NCBI GenBank assembly: GCA_029207755.1
Contig: JARCOQ010000002.1
Coordinates: 60,595,576 to 60,659,575, forward strand
Reading direction: 5' to 3'
From: Chamaea fasciata
Taxonomy: Eukaryota > Chordata > Aves > Passeriformes > Sylviidae
DNA: 64,000 nt
A model generated the notes under the pieces. That model did not search any database. It was not told where the DNA came from and saw only the letters and a program-made list of their open reading frames with translations. This document shows positions 1 through 13,299 of this stretch, piece after piece (the first letter of the stretch is position 1; each line of letters begins with the position of its first letter). The position numbers were made by a program, and so were the translations under genes.

Positions 1-1544
1 GAAGATAGTCTTCTATTCCCCATTTGTCATACATTTGGTCCAAGTTAATATCTTGAAATGATAGCATCTTACCCATTTTCATGGTAATAAGCAATGGTGA
101 TACATCTGAAGCCATAATCATTTTTCCTCCCCCATGAATGCCAACAGTTAATATTACCAAGAAATAATTTTTCTTCCATTCATATAATGAAAATATTCTA
201 TTTTTTCTCCACTCTACTAACAGCCTATCATGCCTTCCCCACCTTTCAATTTTGTTCCATTTGAAACATAAGAAACGAAATAATTTGAATCAATTAAAAG
301 TAAAATACTTGTCCTAAGATTGTGTTGATTTTCTGCCTTCCATTTCTCTTCTCTAAATGTTTCCTTCTATCTTCTGATTTTTTTTTCTTTTACATCTGTA
401 TCTTTCTCTTTTATAGCAGGGAGAAAGCATCTTTCTTTCTTTCATCCCTTTACTTCAGCAGTGATTTTTCATTGCCTTCATAGCTGTTCTGTGAGGATTT
501 GCAGCTGCATTCCCATGACTCCTCTTCACCCTGGCAGCAACTCACTTTTTTTTTCTTACAATTCTCGCCTGCTTATTGTAAGGGTGTGTGTCTCATTACT
601 AGTCTGTTGGTGTTTTTGTTAATTAGTAGAGACAATGTTAATTGAGGAGTCATTTTATTATTATGTGTGTTAAACCTCTAAATACATCCTGTATGAAGTC
701 AGCATTTTCTGCAATTAGAACATTTTCCCACTGAGCTGGCTCATGCAATTCATAAAAGTTTGGTGCCTTCCAGCTTGCATTCTAACCGCCTACCAAGCAC
801 TACAGTTTGGATTTAGTGGCAAACTTGATGCTAAAATCAGACCAATTCCTGATGCTGAATGAAGAGTCAAGAAAATCTGGGTGAGCCTGACTCATTCTTA
901 AATAAAACTGGTCTGCTTCATGTCTGTTGTTGCAAATCACTTAAAATTCAGTGCTTGTCCAGAGATAGTTCAAACTAAGACAAAAAGCACTTTATTCAGT
1001 TTGTATTGATAACTCTCACCATACTACACTATTAAGGCATTACACTGTAATGACTACCCTAGTAAGGTATCCTTTAATTGGACCAGAATTTCCTGTTACC
1101 ATGGAGAGCATCCTGGCACAGAGGAGCTCAGAATAAAGTTGAATGCTTTTTAGCATTTAAAACAGATAGCCTCAGTTTTGGAGCCTGTGTTTAAAATATT
1201 GCATAATCTTCCCTGGTTCATTTCTAGAGTGCAGTCAGCCCCACACTAGAGCTTGTAGGACAGTAAAGGCTGAGAATAGGAGGTTAAAGCGTGATAAAGG
1301 TTTTCGCCCAAGAGAAAAATGTGTGTGACAAAGACAGAACATTTTACCTGGCTGCTTCTCATACTTAACAAAGCAAACAACACCCCCAGAATGTGATTTA
1401 TCCACTCCTAGCTAGAGATCCAAACAACCAATGATCCTTTTCCAATTACCTAGGGAATTTGTTCTTAACTATGGAGTATGCCGTAGATTTCAACTCAAAC
1501 TATGGAATATGCAGATATTAACTATTAGCTATTAATTAAATAAG
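1..1544. other. AT-rich non-coding DNA, nothing recognised
   Basis: No open frame of useful length, no recognised repeat and no RNA gene is visible here. The stretch is AT-rich with short T runs (for example near 379-387 and 546-556). It may be intergenic or intronic; the sequence does not decide. Confidence 0.6.
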
Positions 1545-1705
1545 AGAGGCACAGGGGCTCTTTGGGGACCTCATTGCTGTCTACAACTTCTTAGAAAGGG
1601 GTTCTTCTCCATGGTAACAAGAGATGGACAAGAGGAAATGGCCTCCAGTTGTGTCAGGGAGGTTTAGGTTGGATATGAGGAAAAATTTTTTTCACTGAAA
1701 GGGTG
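1545..1705 (+). repeat. CR1 LINE fragment (3' UTR region)
   Basis: The stretch follows the order of the conserved CR1 tail: a 'gacctcattgctgtctacaac' type segment, then 'gaggaaatggcctccagttg', then 'ggaggtttaggttggatat', then 'ttcactgaaagggtg'. The match stops before the usual CR1 3' end, so this copy lost its tail after insertion or was broken by rearrangement. CR1 is the dominant non-LTR retrotransposon of birds. The assignment rests on a recalled consensus. Confidence 0.8.
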
Positions 1706-1921
1706 AAATATGTGATTTGACCCACACGTTACAGAGTGCTCCAAAGCTGTCCCAGCAGGTTTGGCACACTCACTGCTCCCTCAATCACACCACAGGTATG
1801 CAACACATGCAAGAGACTCAGACCATATAAAATGAGTACAAAATATATAAAATAAAATACTTTGGTGGATGCAGCACTGCTTTTGCAGTATTTTATACAC
1901 ATTAATCTGGAAGGAAAAAAC

Positions 1922-1975
<54 letters not shown>
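1922..1975. repeat. (AAT)18 microsatellite
   Basis: There are eighteen uninterrupted AAT units (54 bp). On the minus strand this reads as poly-isoleucine or poly-leucine, which explains the low-complexity open frames here; they are not genes. Confidence 0.97.
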
Positions 1976-1976
<1 letters not shown>

Positions 1977-2474
1977 TAAAAATACACACAAAAAATTGTG
2001 TCTTACTGTCATAGAAATGGTTGATGAGGCCAGAAGACCTAGTGCTGTAGAGTTCATACATAGCATCTAATTTTCTATGGAAGAAAAAATCACTTTCCTT
2101 GTAGAGAAAGCCTTGAAGAGTGTCATGGCAAGCTACTCCTCATCACTTCTCCTAAGGTTAAGTATCACTGCCTGGGACCAATGCACTTAGCAATGCATAT
2201 TTAGCTAAAGGTATGTCTTTAATGGTAAATGAGAAAGGGCAAAAGACTTAGGTCATATAGTGCTAAGTCTATTTTACAGGATGCCTGGGCCTGTTCACAT
2301 TCCCTGCAGGCAAGTGCCAATGTCTACAATGTGTCCATATCACTGAGCAAGAAATCACATCCACAGGGTCTAGAGGGAGCAGCCTATGGCTACTGCTTTT
2401 CCATTAGCTGTGTTAAAGATCATCTAGGAGACAGTAGCTGGTCCAAGTGCAATGGATGTGAGCAGACAGTGCCA

Positions 2475-2506
2475 CTTGGCTCTAAGAACCAATGCTTAGA
2501 GCCAAG
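2475..2506. other. Perfect 12-bp inverted repeat, 8-nt spacer
   Basis: The left arm CTTGGCTCTAAG (2475-2486) and right arm CTTAGAGCCAAG (2495-2506) are exact reverse complements around an 8-nt spacer. The structure could form a hairpin in RNA or a small cruciform in DNA. It lies inside a 100-aa plus-strand open frame (2229-2531) whose translation shows no domain I recognise, so I do not call a gene. Confidence 0.9.
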
Positions 2507-2509
2507 AAG

Positions 2510-3200
2510 TACAAGAAGGGCTGTTTATTAATACAACACAGATTTCTTTTCATGATAAGGTTTCATGAAAAATGAGTCAACACATTTATTGCTTATTCAA
2601 TTTTTTACTCTTGCATTTTTTCATACAGAATTTGTTTACCGCAGACTCAGAGGTGGTCTCTCAAGTGAAATATCAGAGACACACTGTCATTTCAGTCTTC
2701 TGTGACTCAATGCTTCTTTTGTATACTATTATAAATCACACTAAATTTGCTTTTTGTCATTTGTGTTATAAGTTGATTTCAAGTTTTTGCCTAACAGCAC
2801 TCCCTGATCTGTTTAACTTTCAATTTTAGCCCTCCTGTTGATTGCAAAGTAAGAGTTTCAGACCTTCATTTTTCTTCAGATGTGATAGCTTACTTTTTTT
2901 TTCTTTCAAAACCCCATTTTTGTTTGAATATCCATTTACTCAATTTTTTAGCTTGACTTATATTTATGTCCTTGGTAGAGTTTGAAAGCTCCCTTGAATA
3001 ACTGTAATCTAAAATTACTATTAACATAATGTTTGTTCCCTCCTAAGTGGTCTAATGAAGTTATTAAATAAGGACAGTTGTGAAACAGTTGGCAAGTTCT
3101 CCAGAGGTCTTGAACCAAAGTATGTTTTCTCAGGTTACAAGTTCATAAGATCTTTTTATTAAGAATGACTAAACATAGGAAGTTTTTTTTGGTGTTTTTT
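2510..3200. other. AT-rich non-coding DNA, nothing recognised
   Basis: An 85-aa open frame (2572-2829) lies here, but it is hydrophobic, T-rich and without a recognisable domain. No repeat or RNA gene is apparent before the LTR boundary at about 3201. Confidence 0.55.
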
Positions 3201-3725
3201 TGTTCATTATTATAATAAATTATCAGCCAATTTTATCAATAAAGAAATTTATTGAAAAATTTCGATATAAAAGTCTGAGAAAGCCACAAGCAAAATTCAG
3301 TGCCGAGCCCAGGGTCAGCACTGGGTGAACCTCAGATTCGGCTTCTATAGCACCGAGTCTCCCTCGTTCATGAATTCTGCCTTTGCGGGGTCTGTTTTTA
3401 TACAGTTTTTCAGCTGGACGATGGGTTGCCTCATTCTTTTTGTCCCTCTTGTTTTTCTTGCATTTTCATGTAGCCTCTTTTCCTCGCTGCAGGTCTGCTG
3501 ACCAGCCTTCTGGGAAGGGATAGGCGCTTGATTTGATTTATGGCAACCTGGTATTGGGATGCACGCCCTTGACGATGTAGATTAGATACATATCGGCTGT
3601 TGATCACTGGGTCGTTGTCAGGCCCATCTTTGGAGCAGGCCCATCTCCTTTTGGTGCCACCCTTCTTTCTATTGCAAATGGGTCTCTCCCCCTGTTACTG
3701 GCAGAGGTGGCACAATTCCTGCACA
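3201..3725 (-). mobile_element. Solo LTR of an endogenous retrovirus, CpG-retaining
   Basis: A GC-richer, CpG-containing block interrupts AT-rich DNA. On the minus strand it starts TGTGCAGG (3725 downward), has a TATA-like TATAAAAA at about 3403-3396, a polyadenylation signal AATAAA at 3253-3248, and a plausible end ...GAACA at 3201. This order (U3, TATA, R with AATAAA, short U5) and the TG...CA ends fit an LTR. The target-site duplication is not clean: T-rich sequence lies on the left and CTTTTA on the right. An alternative left edge near 3238 is suggested by TTTTATC on both sides. No retroviral gene is next to it, so it is a solo LTR. The family is unresolved. Confidence 0.62.
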
Positions 3726-6700
3726 CTTTTATCTCTTAAGGGTGAATGACTTTATATCATATATTACAACAAAACATGAATTATTCCATAACATATGTTA
3801 CAATTATGATTTCTTATAATAAAATTCCATGGCATACCAACACTTGAACGTTTGAAAATATAAAAATCATAATAAATTGCATTGAACTATCTTTTTAACA
3901 AATGAAAAAAAAAAATAGAAGAGCAGGAAAGCAAGAGGTTTATAAAATTCCCAGAATTAGAAGAAACTAAATTTGTCATTACAGCATTGAAAGCCTTCCT
4001 TGAAATTGATTCTGCATTAATACTTTTAATATACATAAAAACCCACGGAAACTCATAAAGTTATTTGGTTGCCTTTTTCCTTTCTTGGCTGACATTTTAG
4101 ATTCCAGAACTGAGTCCATAATTCAATGCAGACAGCTACTTTACTCCTAACACTCTTTGTTCATATGGATTTGCTGAATAAGGTTCTAACAAGCATGTGC
4201 AGAAATGCCTTTGTCTTGGAAGCACTCAGAGAGTTTTAGTTCTTTTTTTGTACCTGACACATCCACAAATAATGTCTGCTTCCTGGTCTCATTTCATAGA
4301 TACTTTCACAAAATCTCTATTGGATTGATGCCAACACAGGCCTCAGCCCAGCTCCTCTTTGACTTCTCAGTGATTAAGTAATCCATTTAGGATATAGGAA
4401 ACCAAGACTCAATTTCATTCTTTGCCTCACCATTTCCGATGGGAGTGCACTAAGGACATGTTCTGCAACGGTGTAATTTCAGTCCACCCTGCTCAATCAG
4501 TTCCACTGTGCCTAGTCTAGGAAAATATTCATTAGGATGGAGAGAGAGAACATGCAAAAGCCAGAAAAAGATTTTGGCCCTTGGCTAATAGACTGAAAAC
4601 AGTCTTGGGCTCCCTGAACAGGGGATTTACAGAATGTGGTACCTCAGAGTGGAGGTCCAAAATGGTACTTCTTAGGTGAGATGCTACTATTAGCTTACCA
4701 ATGAGAAATACTACAGAGATCTTGCCTTCCACAGGCACCCCTGTCTCATCACCAAAGCAATCATTCATTTAAAGAATCAACTAGAGATTAAGATTTTTTT
4801 AACAGCACTAAATACCTTTTAAATATGTAAATATAAATACATAAGCATATTGTTTTTAATGTAGGTAGGTATATTCTTGTATATTCATATTAAAAAAGAC
4901 ATCTTTGTATCAGAAAACTTTTCCACGGACTGTAGACTGAAGATCTAGAGACCACTGATTCACCGGTATGGTGGTTTTTTTCATCCTTAATAACACTTAA
5001 CATTTTCAGCATTTTATCTACCTCAATTACTAAAGAAAGGTTTCGTTGAGGGTGTGTGTGTGTAAGCCCAAATACTAAAATCTGTTCTGCCACAAGGTGG
5101 TATTGTAGGATAAGAAAAAAATCTAGAGAAAGAACAGATTTTTATGGTGAGTTAAAATTAAAATAACGACAGTTTCATTCACCTCTGTCATGTCCAATCT
5201 TTATTTTCTTCTTTTGACACAAAGATTTTAAATTAGGCAGAATCTTTATTCCTCTGGCTTGTACTCTTGATAACTCACACAGTAGATACAGATCTTTAAC
5301 ATGAGTTTCATACCACTGAAGACTGACAGTTAATGAGGCTATTATTTTAATTTATAATTGGCCAAATGTGGGACATAAAACCGGTGGTTTCACATCTCTT
5401 ACTGTCACCTTGCAGTGCAGATTTTATTCTTCATGTTTTAAAACCTTTTATAATATAAGGTGAATGCCTAAATCATTGGATGATTCAATGTATTTTCTAT
5501 TCAACAAGTATTTCACTAAGCCAGTAACCTTTTTTACTAGATATAAATGGCATGTTTTGAAAAAAAAAAAAAAGAATACTAGCTCAAATTGCTTTGGCTG
5601 ATGTAGCATCTTGACATTGAACTGCACATTCAGAACCTTGCATCATCTGATTTACAATCTTTCTTCAAAAATGTCCTTTTTTAAAAAATATGTTCATTGC
5701 AGTAGCTGTAAACGAAATCTTCAATTTGACAATCATCTATGCTTACCATAGTTCAAGCTAAAAGTATGGAAAATTTCAGCAGAGCACCATGCGATCTTTC
5801 AGTAGCTCTGGAAGACTGCGGAGATATCCAGTTTTAAAATTATTGAATAGATTAATTATATCTCTCCCATTGATAAAGCGGCAGGTAATGACATCTTTTG
5901 GGTGTGAGGTGTTGTGCTGAAATTACATTTTAATTATGGCAGTTATTGTTATGTTAACTCTTTTAGCAGGTTTAGTGAATTTTGCACTTCTGGTGCTCTC
6001 ACTAGGATTACATTATAGCACTGTATGTGAGGTTAGAAAATATGTCAGAGCTTTACCAGGGATTTTCAATGACAACATGAAAGTTTTTGAACTGTACTTC
6101 GCTTCGAAGAAAGGGCCTCAGCAGTTGCATTCTTTGGGACATTGGTAGGCAGACACATCATTAGCATCTTTGACTTACAAGAATAAGAAGTCTGAGGGTC
6201 TAAATTTTACCCATTTGCACTTAAAAGATGATATACTCAGACTATTCCTGTGGCCAACTGCTGCTTTCAATATGAGAGGCAGAGTAATCTTACAGTTTAT
6301 TTCCACCTTTCACCTTCATTCCCATGTGTAGTTTTTTTGGGGGGGTTTCATTGGGTTTTTCAATTTTTATCTTACTTCGATTGAATTCCTGAGTGAGATC
6401 CTGACTATCCTTAATTCCCATTGAGAATAGCAGAATTTATAAAAGTAAATTATGTTATCAGCACATTTTTAAATGCAGAGTATGTTATCAGGACTGCTTG
6501 GGATCTGGTTCAAAGCCTTGATGTGTTTGATTTATTTTAGATGTGTTTGATTTGTATTTTACTAAAAGAAGCTCCTTCAAAGGTAATGGATAACATGCTT
6601 CAAAGACAAAATGCACTTGTGATCTCACAGAACCAGCATGGTCTGCTGGGTAAGTATTAACCTCGAAAAACAAGGTTGGAATTTCTGGGTATTTCTATCA

Positions 6701-8723
6701 TCATTCATTACCCTGCTGAATTGCCTGCAGCAAGTGGTTCCCTCACTGTGGCTTTGGTGGCTTGTTCGGTTGTTTTTATGTTTGTCCCTGTCTGTAAATA
6801 GAGATGATTGATGAAAGGCTGATGTCAAAGTTTGGCATTGTTACCACACTCAGAAGAAGATAGTGCTTCTTTACATTGGGGTAAAGGAACATGAAGAGAA
6901 GCTTGAAATAAACACGAAAACTTTGCATGTTCTGTATTTCTTTACACACATTTGTATCTAAATATAGCAGTATTTTGTCTCTTTCTTCTTTCTGGTTAAC
7001 TTCGTGTTCTTCTTTTGTACTACTAAATATTTCTAAGCTAACTGTTGTGTATAAAAACCTTTTTCAGAGAAGGCTAAAGAGAGCAGTAAGTCCAGATACA
7101 ATTCAGAAATACACATTTCTTGCTGTACACGATTTTTTTGTTCCTCATCCATTATTCAATCTGCAGTAGGAAAAGCTTGTACGTGTGACATGAGACTAAC
7201 TAAAACATTGCAGTCATCAGTATTTTCAGTTTCTAGCATCTTATTATTTGGTGTCTGAATCTGTGTGAGTTGTTTTCTTCCTGCTGTGGTAAACAGTCTG
7301 GTTTCCTTACCATTCCCTTAAACATTGTAGTCATGGAGAATAGCTGCCTCTCTAGGGAATGTATATACTGCAGCTTGCACCTCGAGTCTCAGAGTAAACA
7401 TAAACATTTATGCTGTTATGTCAGTAATATAACCTCCCCACTCCAGCTGAGTATTCCCCTGATTATGCAGCCACATTAGCCCTCTCAGCCACAGCACCAC
7501 ACTGGGAGCTAGCAAGATCATGTTCAGCTGTTTTTAACTTGAAGGAACAGATTGTTAGAAAGCAACATGTCCTCAGCTTCCTTGATTTAGAGCCTGGGTA
7601 AACTTCTGTGAAGTGAGAGTTTTGGGATTTCAGTGAGATCAAATGCAGCCATATTCTTGCCTAAATAGGAAATATTTAATGCAGTATTACAGTTTAGCTT
7701 GCCTTCTTAACATCATTTTGGGATGCTCATGTCTCCTACCACACTAAGCAGTTGATACTGTCACTGAAGTGAGCAGAAAGAAATTGATAATTAAACAGAT
7801 AATGGGTAGTAGAAATTCACTAAAGAACATGGGTGATATTTCCATGTCTGTCTTTTTCCTACACTTCATTTTCTTTTTGCTCTGTTGTCTTGATGAAGCC
7901 ACTGCAACTGAAAAACTTTATCACAGAGCTTTAGTTTTTTAGAAGATGGAGGGCCAGGTTTTTGTGATGCTGTTCCCACACCAAGTACAAACTAAACAAC
8001 CTGGCAAGTCCATTACAGTGCAGAAGTTATCCAAAACTAAAAGTGAGCAGGGATTTTTCTCTCTATCTCATGCCTGAAGCTGGGAAATACTGGCATTACT
8101 CTAAGAAAACACAAATGGTCAGTGTATTGTTTTTCCAGGAGTATTTTACCTTGCAAGGGAAGAGAAGAGAGTTCAAAATCACTTCCTTTTTGTCATTTGA
8201 TGAAATGAAGACTGAAGATGTTTAGGTTTCTATGGGGGTCCTAGTTTAAAAATAGAAACATCAAAACTGAATTGGTAATCTAAGTCCTTGTTAGTGGGGA
8301 ACTTTGCTGCTAGTGTAGGCCAAGGGGGTATCATGATGCTCTGATTCAACACAGAGCCTTATGCCACCCTCTCAAAATGGTTGATATCCCAGCTGATATG
8401 CTTGTATCAGCTGATGCCCAGTATCTCACCTCCATTTTTCAGTTTTACGCAGAACTGTAACAGAACATAAAGAAAAATACTTATGTATTTATATTGTAGT
8501 ATATCTATCTGAACTCTGTCTTTCTTTTAGCCACAGATCTAAAAATAATGTCTCCATATGCTGCTTCAGCAAGGTAATCACTGAACTCTTTGTCCTGTAA
8601 GGGTCCTAATTTTTTCCTATCTATCCCTTCTCCCTAAATTGTACTGTCTGAGGGCTTTGGTAGAAGCCCACATAATAAACTGTTTCAGGGATTTGATACA
8701 GCTAAGGACAAAGTGCAGTTTGG
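3726..8723. other. AT-rich non-coding DNA without recognised elements
   Basis: This is unique-looking, AT-rich sequence. Open frames of 60-80 aa (for example 4532-4768 minus, 5936-6148 plus, 6927-7169 plus) have no recognisable domains, no supporting splice pattern and compositions typical of random frames. A short local duplication containing GATGTGTTTGATTT occurs around 6520-6555. No RNA gene or transposon is seen. Confidence 0.5.
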
Positions 8724-8775
8724 TTTTTTTTCCTTTTCTTTTCTTTTTTTTTTTTTTTTCTTTTCTTTTTTTCTT
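8724..8775. repeat. Polypyrimidine (T/C) low-complexity tract
   Basis: T-rich DNA with scattered single C and paired G bases. It generates the phenylalanine-rich part of a 92-aa open frame (8639-8917), which is therefore not taken as a gene. Confidence 0.9.
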
Positions 8776-11099
8776 TGGTTTCTTTTACTCAGTGAATTTT
8801 CATCTGTTCAACTCCCATGATGCTTCAATACATGATTACACAACACATAGTGCCAGTGCAATGCAGGAGAGTGCACAGCTGGGGATGGAAAAGGCAGCTG
8901 AGATCACAGCAGTCTGAATTTAGATTTGTTAAAATGATTAGGGATATGCACCTTTCATTTCCTGAATTTTAGCTGCTGTTGAGAGAAGTGATCCCCAGTG
9001 ACAAAAATATTTTTAACTAGACCAGTTCGTCATGCAGCTATAAGAATTTCATGCGCTTGGCATTTAGAAAGTGGTAAGAGCTAGAGGCAAGCAATTGAGA
9101 GAATGAGGGATATAACTTTAGTGACAGTGACCATTTATTTCATCTTCTAGTGATACTGAAACTTTGTGTTTTAATTGGAATGTCTTTTAATATTAACAAA
9201 TCTGTTTAATCTCTTAACGAGTTTAACAGAGCTACAGTTGTGTTCCTTGAAACCTTATGTGTTTAGCAGTTTTCCAGAGGAATTTCAACCTGACCATTCT
9301 TCACAAGCTCCCCCCCTTCTTCAGTCTCAGTTTTTCTCCTTCTCAGCATCTCTAGATGCACAGAATGCAAGGAATGATGCAGGAGAATAGAGAATGGGTT
9401 TTTATGTTGTTATTATCCATGAAGATTTGAAGATTTCAAGGTCTTCAGTACAGAGATAAACAATTCTGATTGTCTGTAATCATATTAGTTGCCTTTGAAT
9501 ACTGTTCAAACGTATTCAACGTCTTGCAATAAATTGGAGATGACACACAGTGAAAACCAAATATGAGTGAAACTTGATACTCAGGAATATGTCATTATTC
9601 TTGATAAGCTTCTATCTGACTTGCAAGCCCCGAAGAATACAGTTCCACACTTATGAATGAATTATCAATGAAAAAAGGTGGCTTGTTGTTTTCTAAGATA
9701 TCACACACCACTAAAAGACTGCTTTTTCTGAGTCATGGCTAGGACATAACTGTAACATGGTTGCAAACTAGATTTATTTTGCATCCTTCCAGCAGAGCTC
9801 CTATAATGAAATATAATTTATCAACTTATGTACTGTGAACAAATCAGACAAACATGGGATTTTTTCCTTAAAAAAAAAATTCAATTTTGTTTTCATTTTC
9901 TTGGTTTAATGGAATAAAATATGATTATATCTAAAGTCCTCCATCTCACAGCTTTACGAAATAGGTAATTATAAAATTGATTTTAACAAAGGTAGAAATA
10001 GAAAAGTAAGAAAGAAAATACATAACTAACACTGCAAAAGGTATCAAATAATTTCATATGAAATGTGTTACTGATACTAATTCATTAACCTCTTTCTATT
10101 TAAGAATTAAAAATTTTTGATAAAATGGATGAATGTAAAGTCACAAAAAACGTGATTTTTTTTTCCAAAATTTTAAAAGTTGTGGTTAGGACATATATAA
10201 TAGAAATGGAATTCTACTATCTTTTTTAAACCCTAACTAGGCACTTTAATATGCTTTTCCTCTTAGTTCAACATCAGGTTTTGCATTCATTGATGAAGTT
10301 TTTAGTTTTTGAGTAAATTTCTACTTCCTAATATCTATTATTAGAAAGTTTATGGTTTAATTAAATTACCTTATTCATTGGCATAAAAGTCTAATATACA
10401 GCTAATCATAATTTACTTAAATCTTTTGCAGTTTGCTTGATCTGCTATTTTTATTTAGTTACAAAAAAATTCTGGCCTATGGCATCTTCAATTTTCATTA
10501 GCATTCTTAAGCGGAAAAAAAAATAACATAACTCCATAAGTGCATCTTTTATTATAATGTCAACACTGGCATTTCATTAGCTAGCAAAGGTCTCCAGCTG
10601 GCTTCATCAGTGAATAGATTGGTATAATTTCTCTCTAACCAGGGAATAAAGTCACCAATATTTTACAGTTCTCATGCAGACTTGTATGTTGTAAAAATTG
10701 AATAATTTTTTGTGCAAAAGCCCAGCATAAAAGCTCTTTACAACATCTAATATCTGTATCCTGGCTTTAGAGATGAGGAAACTGGAGAGCTTAGCCTACA
10801 CATAAATGCTGGAATGTGAATAAAAGGATGTATGTGTGTAAAACAGCCTCTGTTCTTTCAGACTAGCAAAAACGGGTTTAGCTTCCTCATCCATGTTACA
10901 CCTTCAAAGAGCCAAAATAATCAGTTTTTATTTTAAGAAAGTCGCATCAGAGATAACTGGGATCCCAGCACTTAAATGTTTGTAAGCAGTACTGAATGAT
11001 AAGACACAAAGAATTTTCTACTGTAAACTTGGAAAGTTTTAATCTTTTGCCAATCAGCAAGAGCTCAATTCAGATTTCAGAAAGCACTGCTGAAGGATT
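8776..11099. other. AT-rich non-coding DNA, nothing recognised
   Basis: No domain-bearing open frame and no recognised repeat. Several A or T runs of 8-10 nt occur (around 9869-9880 and 10157-10165). Confidence 0.5.
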
Positions 11100-11215
11100 T
11101 TGGTTGGAACCAACCACTAGACCTTAGCTGGTCCAACTCCTGCTCAAAGCTTTTTTCATAGCTAGAGCAGTTTGCCCAGGGTTTTCCACAGCTTCTCTGG
11201 GTACAGCTGGGACAC
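11100..11215 (-). repeat. Probable CR1 LINE fragment
   Basis: The plus strand carries the reversed CR1 tail signature 'tggtccaactcctgctcaaagc', then 'agctagagcagtttgcccagg', then 'cagcttctctgggta'. This is the order seen in minus-strand CR1 copies. It is diverged and lacks the terminal CR1 repeat. A 61-aa minus-strand open frame over it (11077-11262) is a by-product. Confidence 0.5.
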
Positions 11216-12336
11216 AAAGCACGACTGTTTAATGAGGAACAGTGGGTCATATGGAGGCACAAGTGTCTTCTTGGCAGGTGTTTGCCTTAGGGAAAACCTT
11301 AAGGGATCTTTCGGTTAGAAAATGTTTACAAATTATCTTTTAATCTTTGTCTGCCTAGAGAAGACACTGCTGTCTCGGAGTTGCTCCAAGGCATAACCTA
11401 CACTGCTGATGGTGGAGTGTACCGGAGGCCTTGGACAGGTTCAGTCCAATTCTAGTGCTCAGCATGGATCTGTGCTTGTGGTTGAGTAGAACATTACATT
11501 ATGGCAGCACATTATACCCCCACACATGCTTCAGTTTTCTTTAGTTTGGTTTCTTTATTTTACTTTTTATAATAACTACTTCTCACTCCACACCGATAAG
11601 TGCATCATAGAAGACATTGGCATAAACTTTCACTTAAAGGTGTTTTCTGACACTCCCTGCAGCCAGTAGAGAAGTCCCAGGAAGTCCATTTTGGCTGAGG
11701 AGGCTGCTATCCCTGGAGGTACCTGAATCAGCCATGGCAAGGCACCATTTTTCCTAGCACAATATCATTGTCACCATGATGACATGACCATCTTCAAGCC
11801 CTTTTTGAATGCTTGTTCCTGCCACTCCCCATGGTAATGCCTTGTTCCTGTCTTTGTGTCCTTCTCGTGCCACTGATTGCTACAACTTCCTGTCATTTAA
11901 GTAGGAAACCCACCATAAATCTACTGGCCCTCCAAGACTTTCTGCTGAGTACAAGTCGTTTGTACCCCTGTCAAGGTTCACAGCCTTGGTGCTTCTGTCT
12001 CATTTTGTTTTCTCCTTTTCTATTCTCCAAAGGTGTCTTTTTGCATGATTGTGCCTTACCATAGTCACATGGAACGTTTAGGAATTCATTGGATTCCAAA
12101 GCATAGTCTTCTTAAAACTTGTTCTTAGAAAATATCCTAACAGTTACAAACCAGAGCCTTCTATATAGAAAGTGCACATCAGCTATGTAGATGTTTTAAT
12201 TTTCTTTTAATCAGTTTGCTTAGGGTTTTTTGTTTCCTTTTTAAAAAATTCCAGTCTTTTACATTCTTGTATCTAGCAAGTAACCTAGGCTAGCTATTTT
12301 ATGCAATTTTTTTTTCATAATCTGCACCTGCTTTAA
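11216..12336. other. Non-coding DNA, nothing recognised
   Basis: This includes an 83-aa plus-strand open frame (11813-12064) without recognisable domains. The 11640-11760 part is GC-elevated and might be old repeat DNA, but I cannot assign it. Confidence 0.45.
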
Positions 12337-12424
12337 CAAAAAAAAAAAAACAAAACAACCACCCCCCAAAAAAAGAAAACTAAAAACAAATCACAAAAAT
12401 AAAATTAAAAAAATTAAATAAAAT
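12337..12424. repeat. A-rich tract with C runs (A/C low complexity)
   Basis: A runs of 4-13 nt are separated by short C runs, including a six-C run near 12362. It is one of several A-run/C-run tracts in the window. Confidence 0.9.
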
Positions 12425-13299
12425 CTACTTTTCCCTGACCTATATTGAAATATCTCAGTTACATATGCAAACCCCATTGAATTCTGAGCAACAACACCTA
12501 AACAAAAAATTTGAAATAAATGCATCCCTTAATTAATCTTTTCCATTTGCAAAATGTCTATATGAAAATCATTATTTCTTCATATTAATTCAGCATTCAG
12601 ATTTGCTCAAAAGTTTTTCACTTAATTGATTTGAACGAGTGCTGGGAACAGTTCAAAGTACCTGTCCGTTGTTCAGTTTTCAGCTTGGCTGGCAATTAAA
12701 AAGCTGTTTCTGATCTTTAACTCGTCTACATTTTCTTCTTATCAAACATCTCTTTGTGGCCTCTATATCACAATATCTGAAGACCTTGCAATGTGCTTAC
12801 TCTTACAGCTTATGAATTCAGGATTTTTCTTCTTTTTTTCTCTGTTTTATGGATGAGAAGCAGCATATATAACGCCAGGTTTTTTAAAGGTGCTTAGGCA
12901 TAGTTCCACTAAAGTAGAAAAGAAACACCTCATCTGCTGCCAGCTTACTTCCTGGAAAATTCAGCAGCCAATAAATGTTTTGGCTCCCAATAAGGTATAA
13001 AGAAGAGCCAAGTGCCTAAGGAATGGATTTTTTCAGAAACCTGCAAGCTAAGCAGAGTCTACGTCAGTTAGATATGAGACAAATCCATACCAAAGGACAT
13101 AAATAAAAGCCGTGACTTACAATCCTTCCATTCCAGTCATCCAGAAAGCAATTGATCCAACAAGCTTAGGTCTGAGAAACTAATGCTGTTGAAGAAATGA
13201 GGGTACATCAATCTCTAGTAAGTACTAGAGAAGCATAAAATGCCCACCTTCCCCTTGGGGATCAGTGGCAAGCTACTCAGTGTTTCCAGATAGAAAATG

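Noticed and set aside
5936..6148. 70-aa frame with a hydrophobic N-terminus as a small membrane protein
   Set aside because: Hydrophobic stretches are expected from T-rich DNA; no conservation or regulatory evidence is available.
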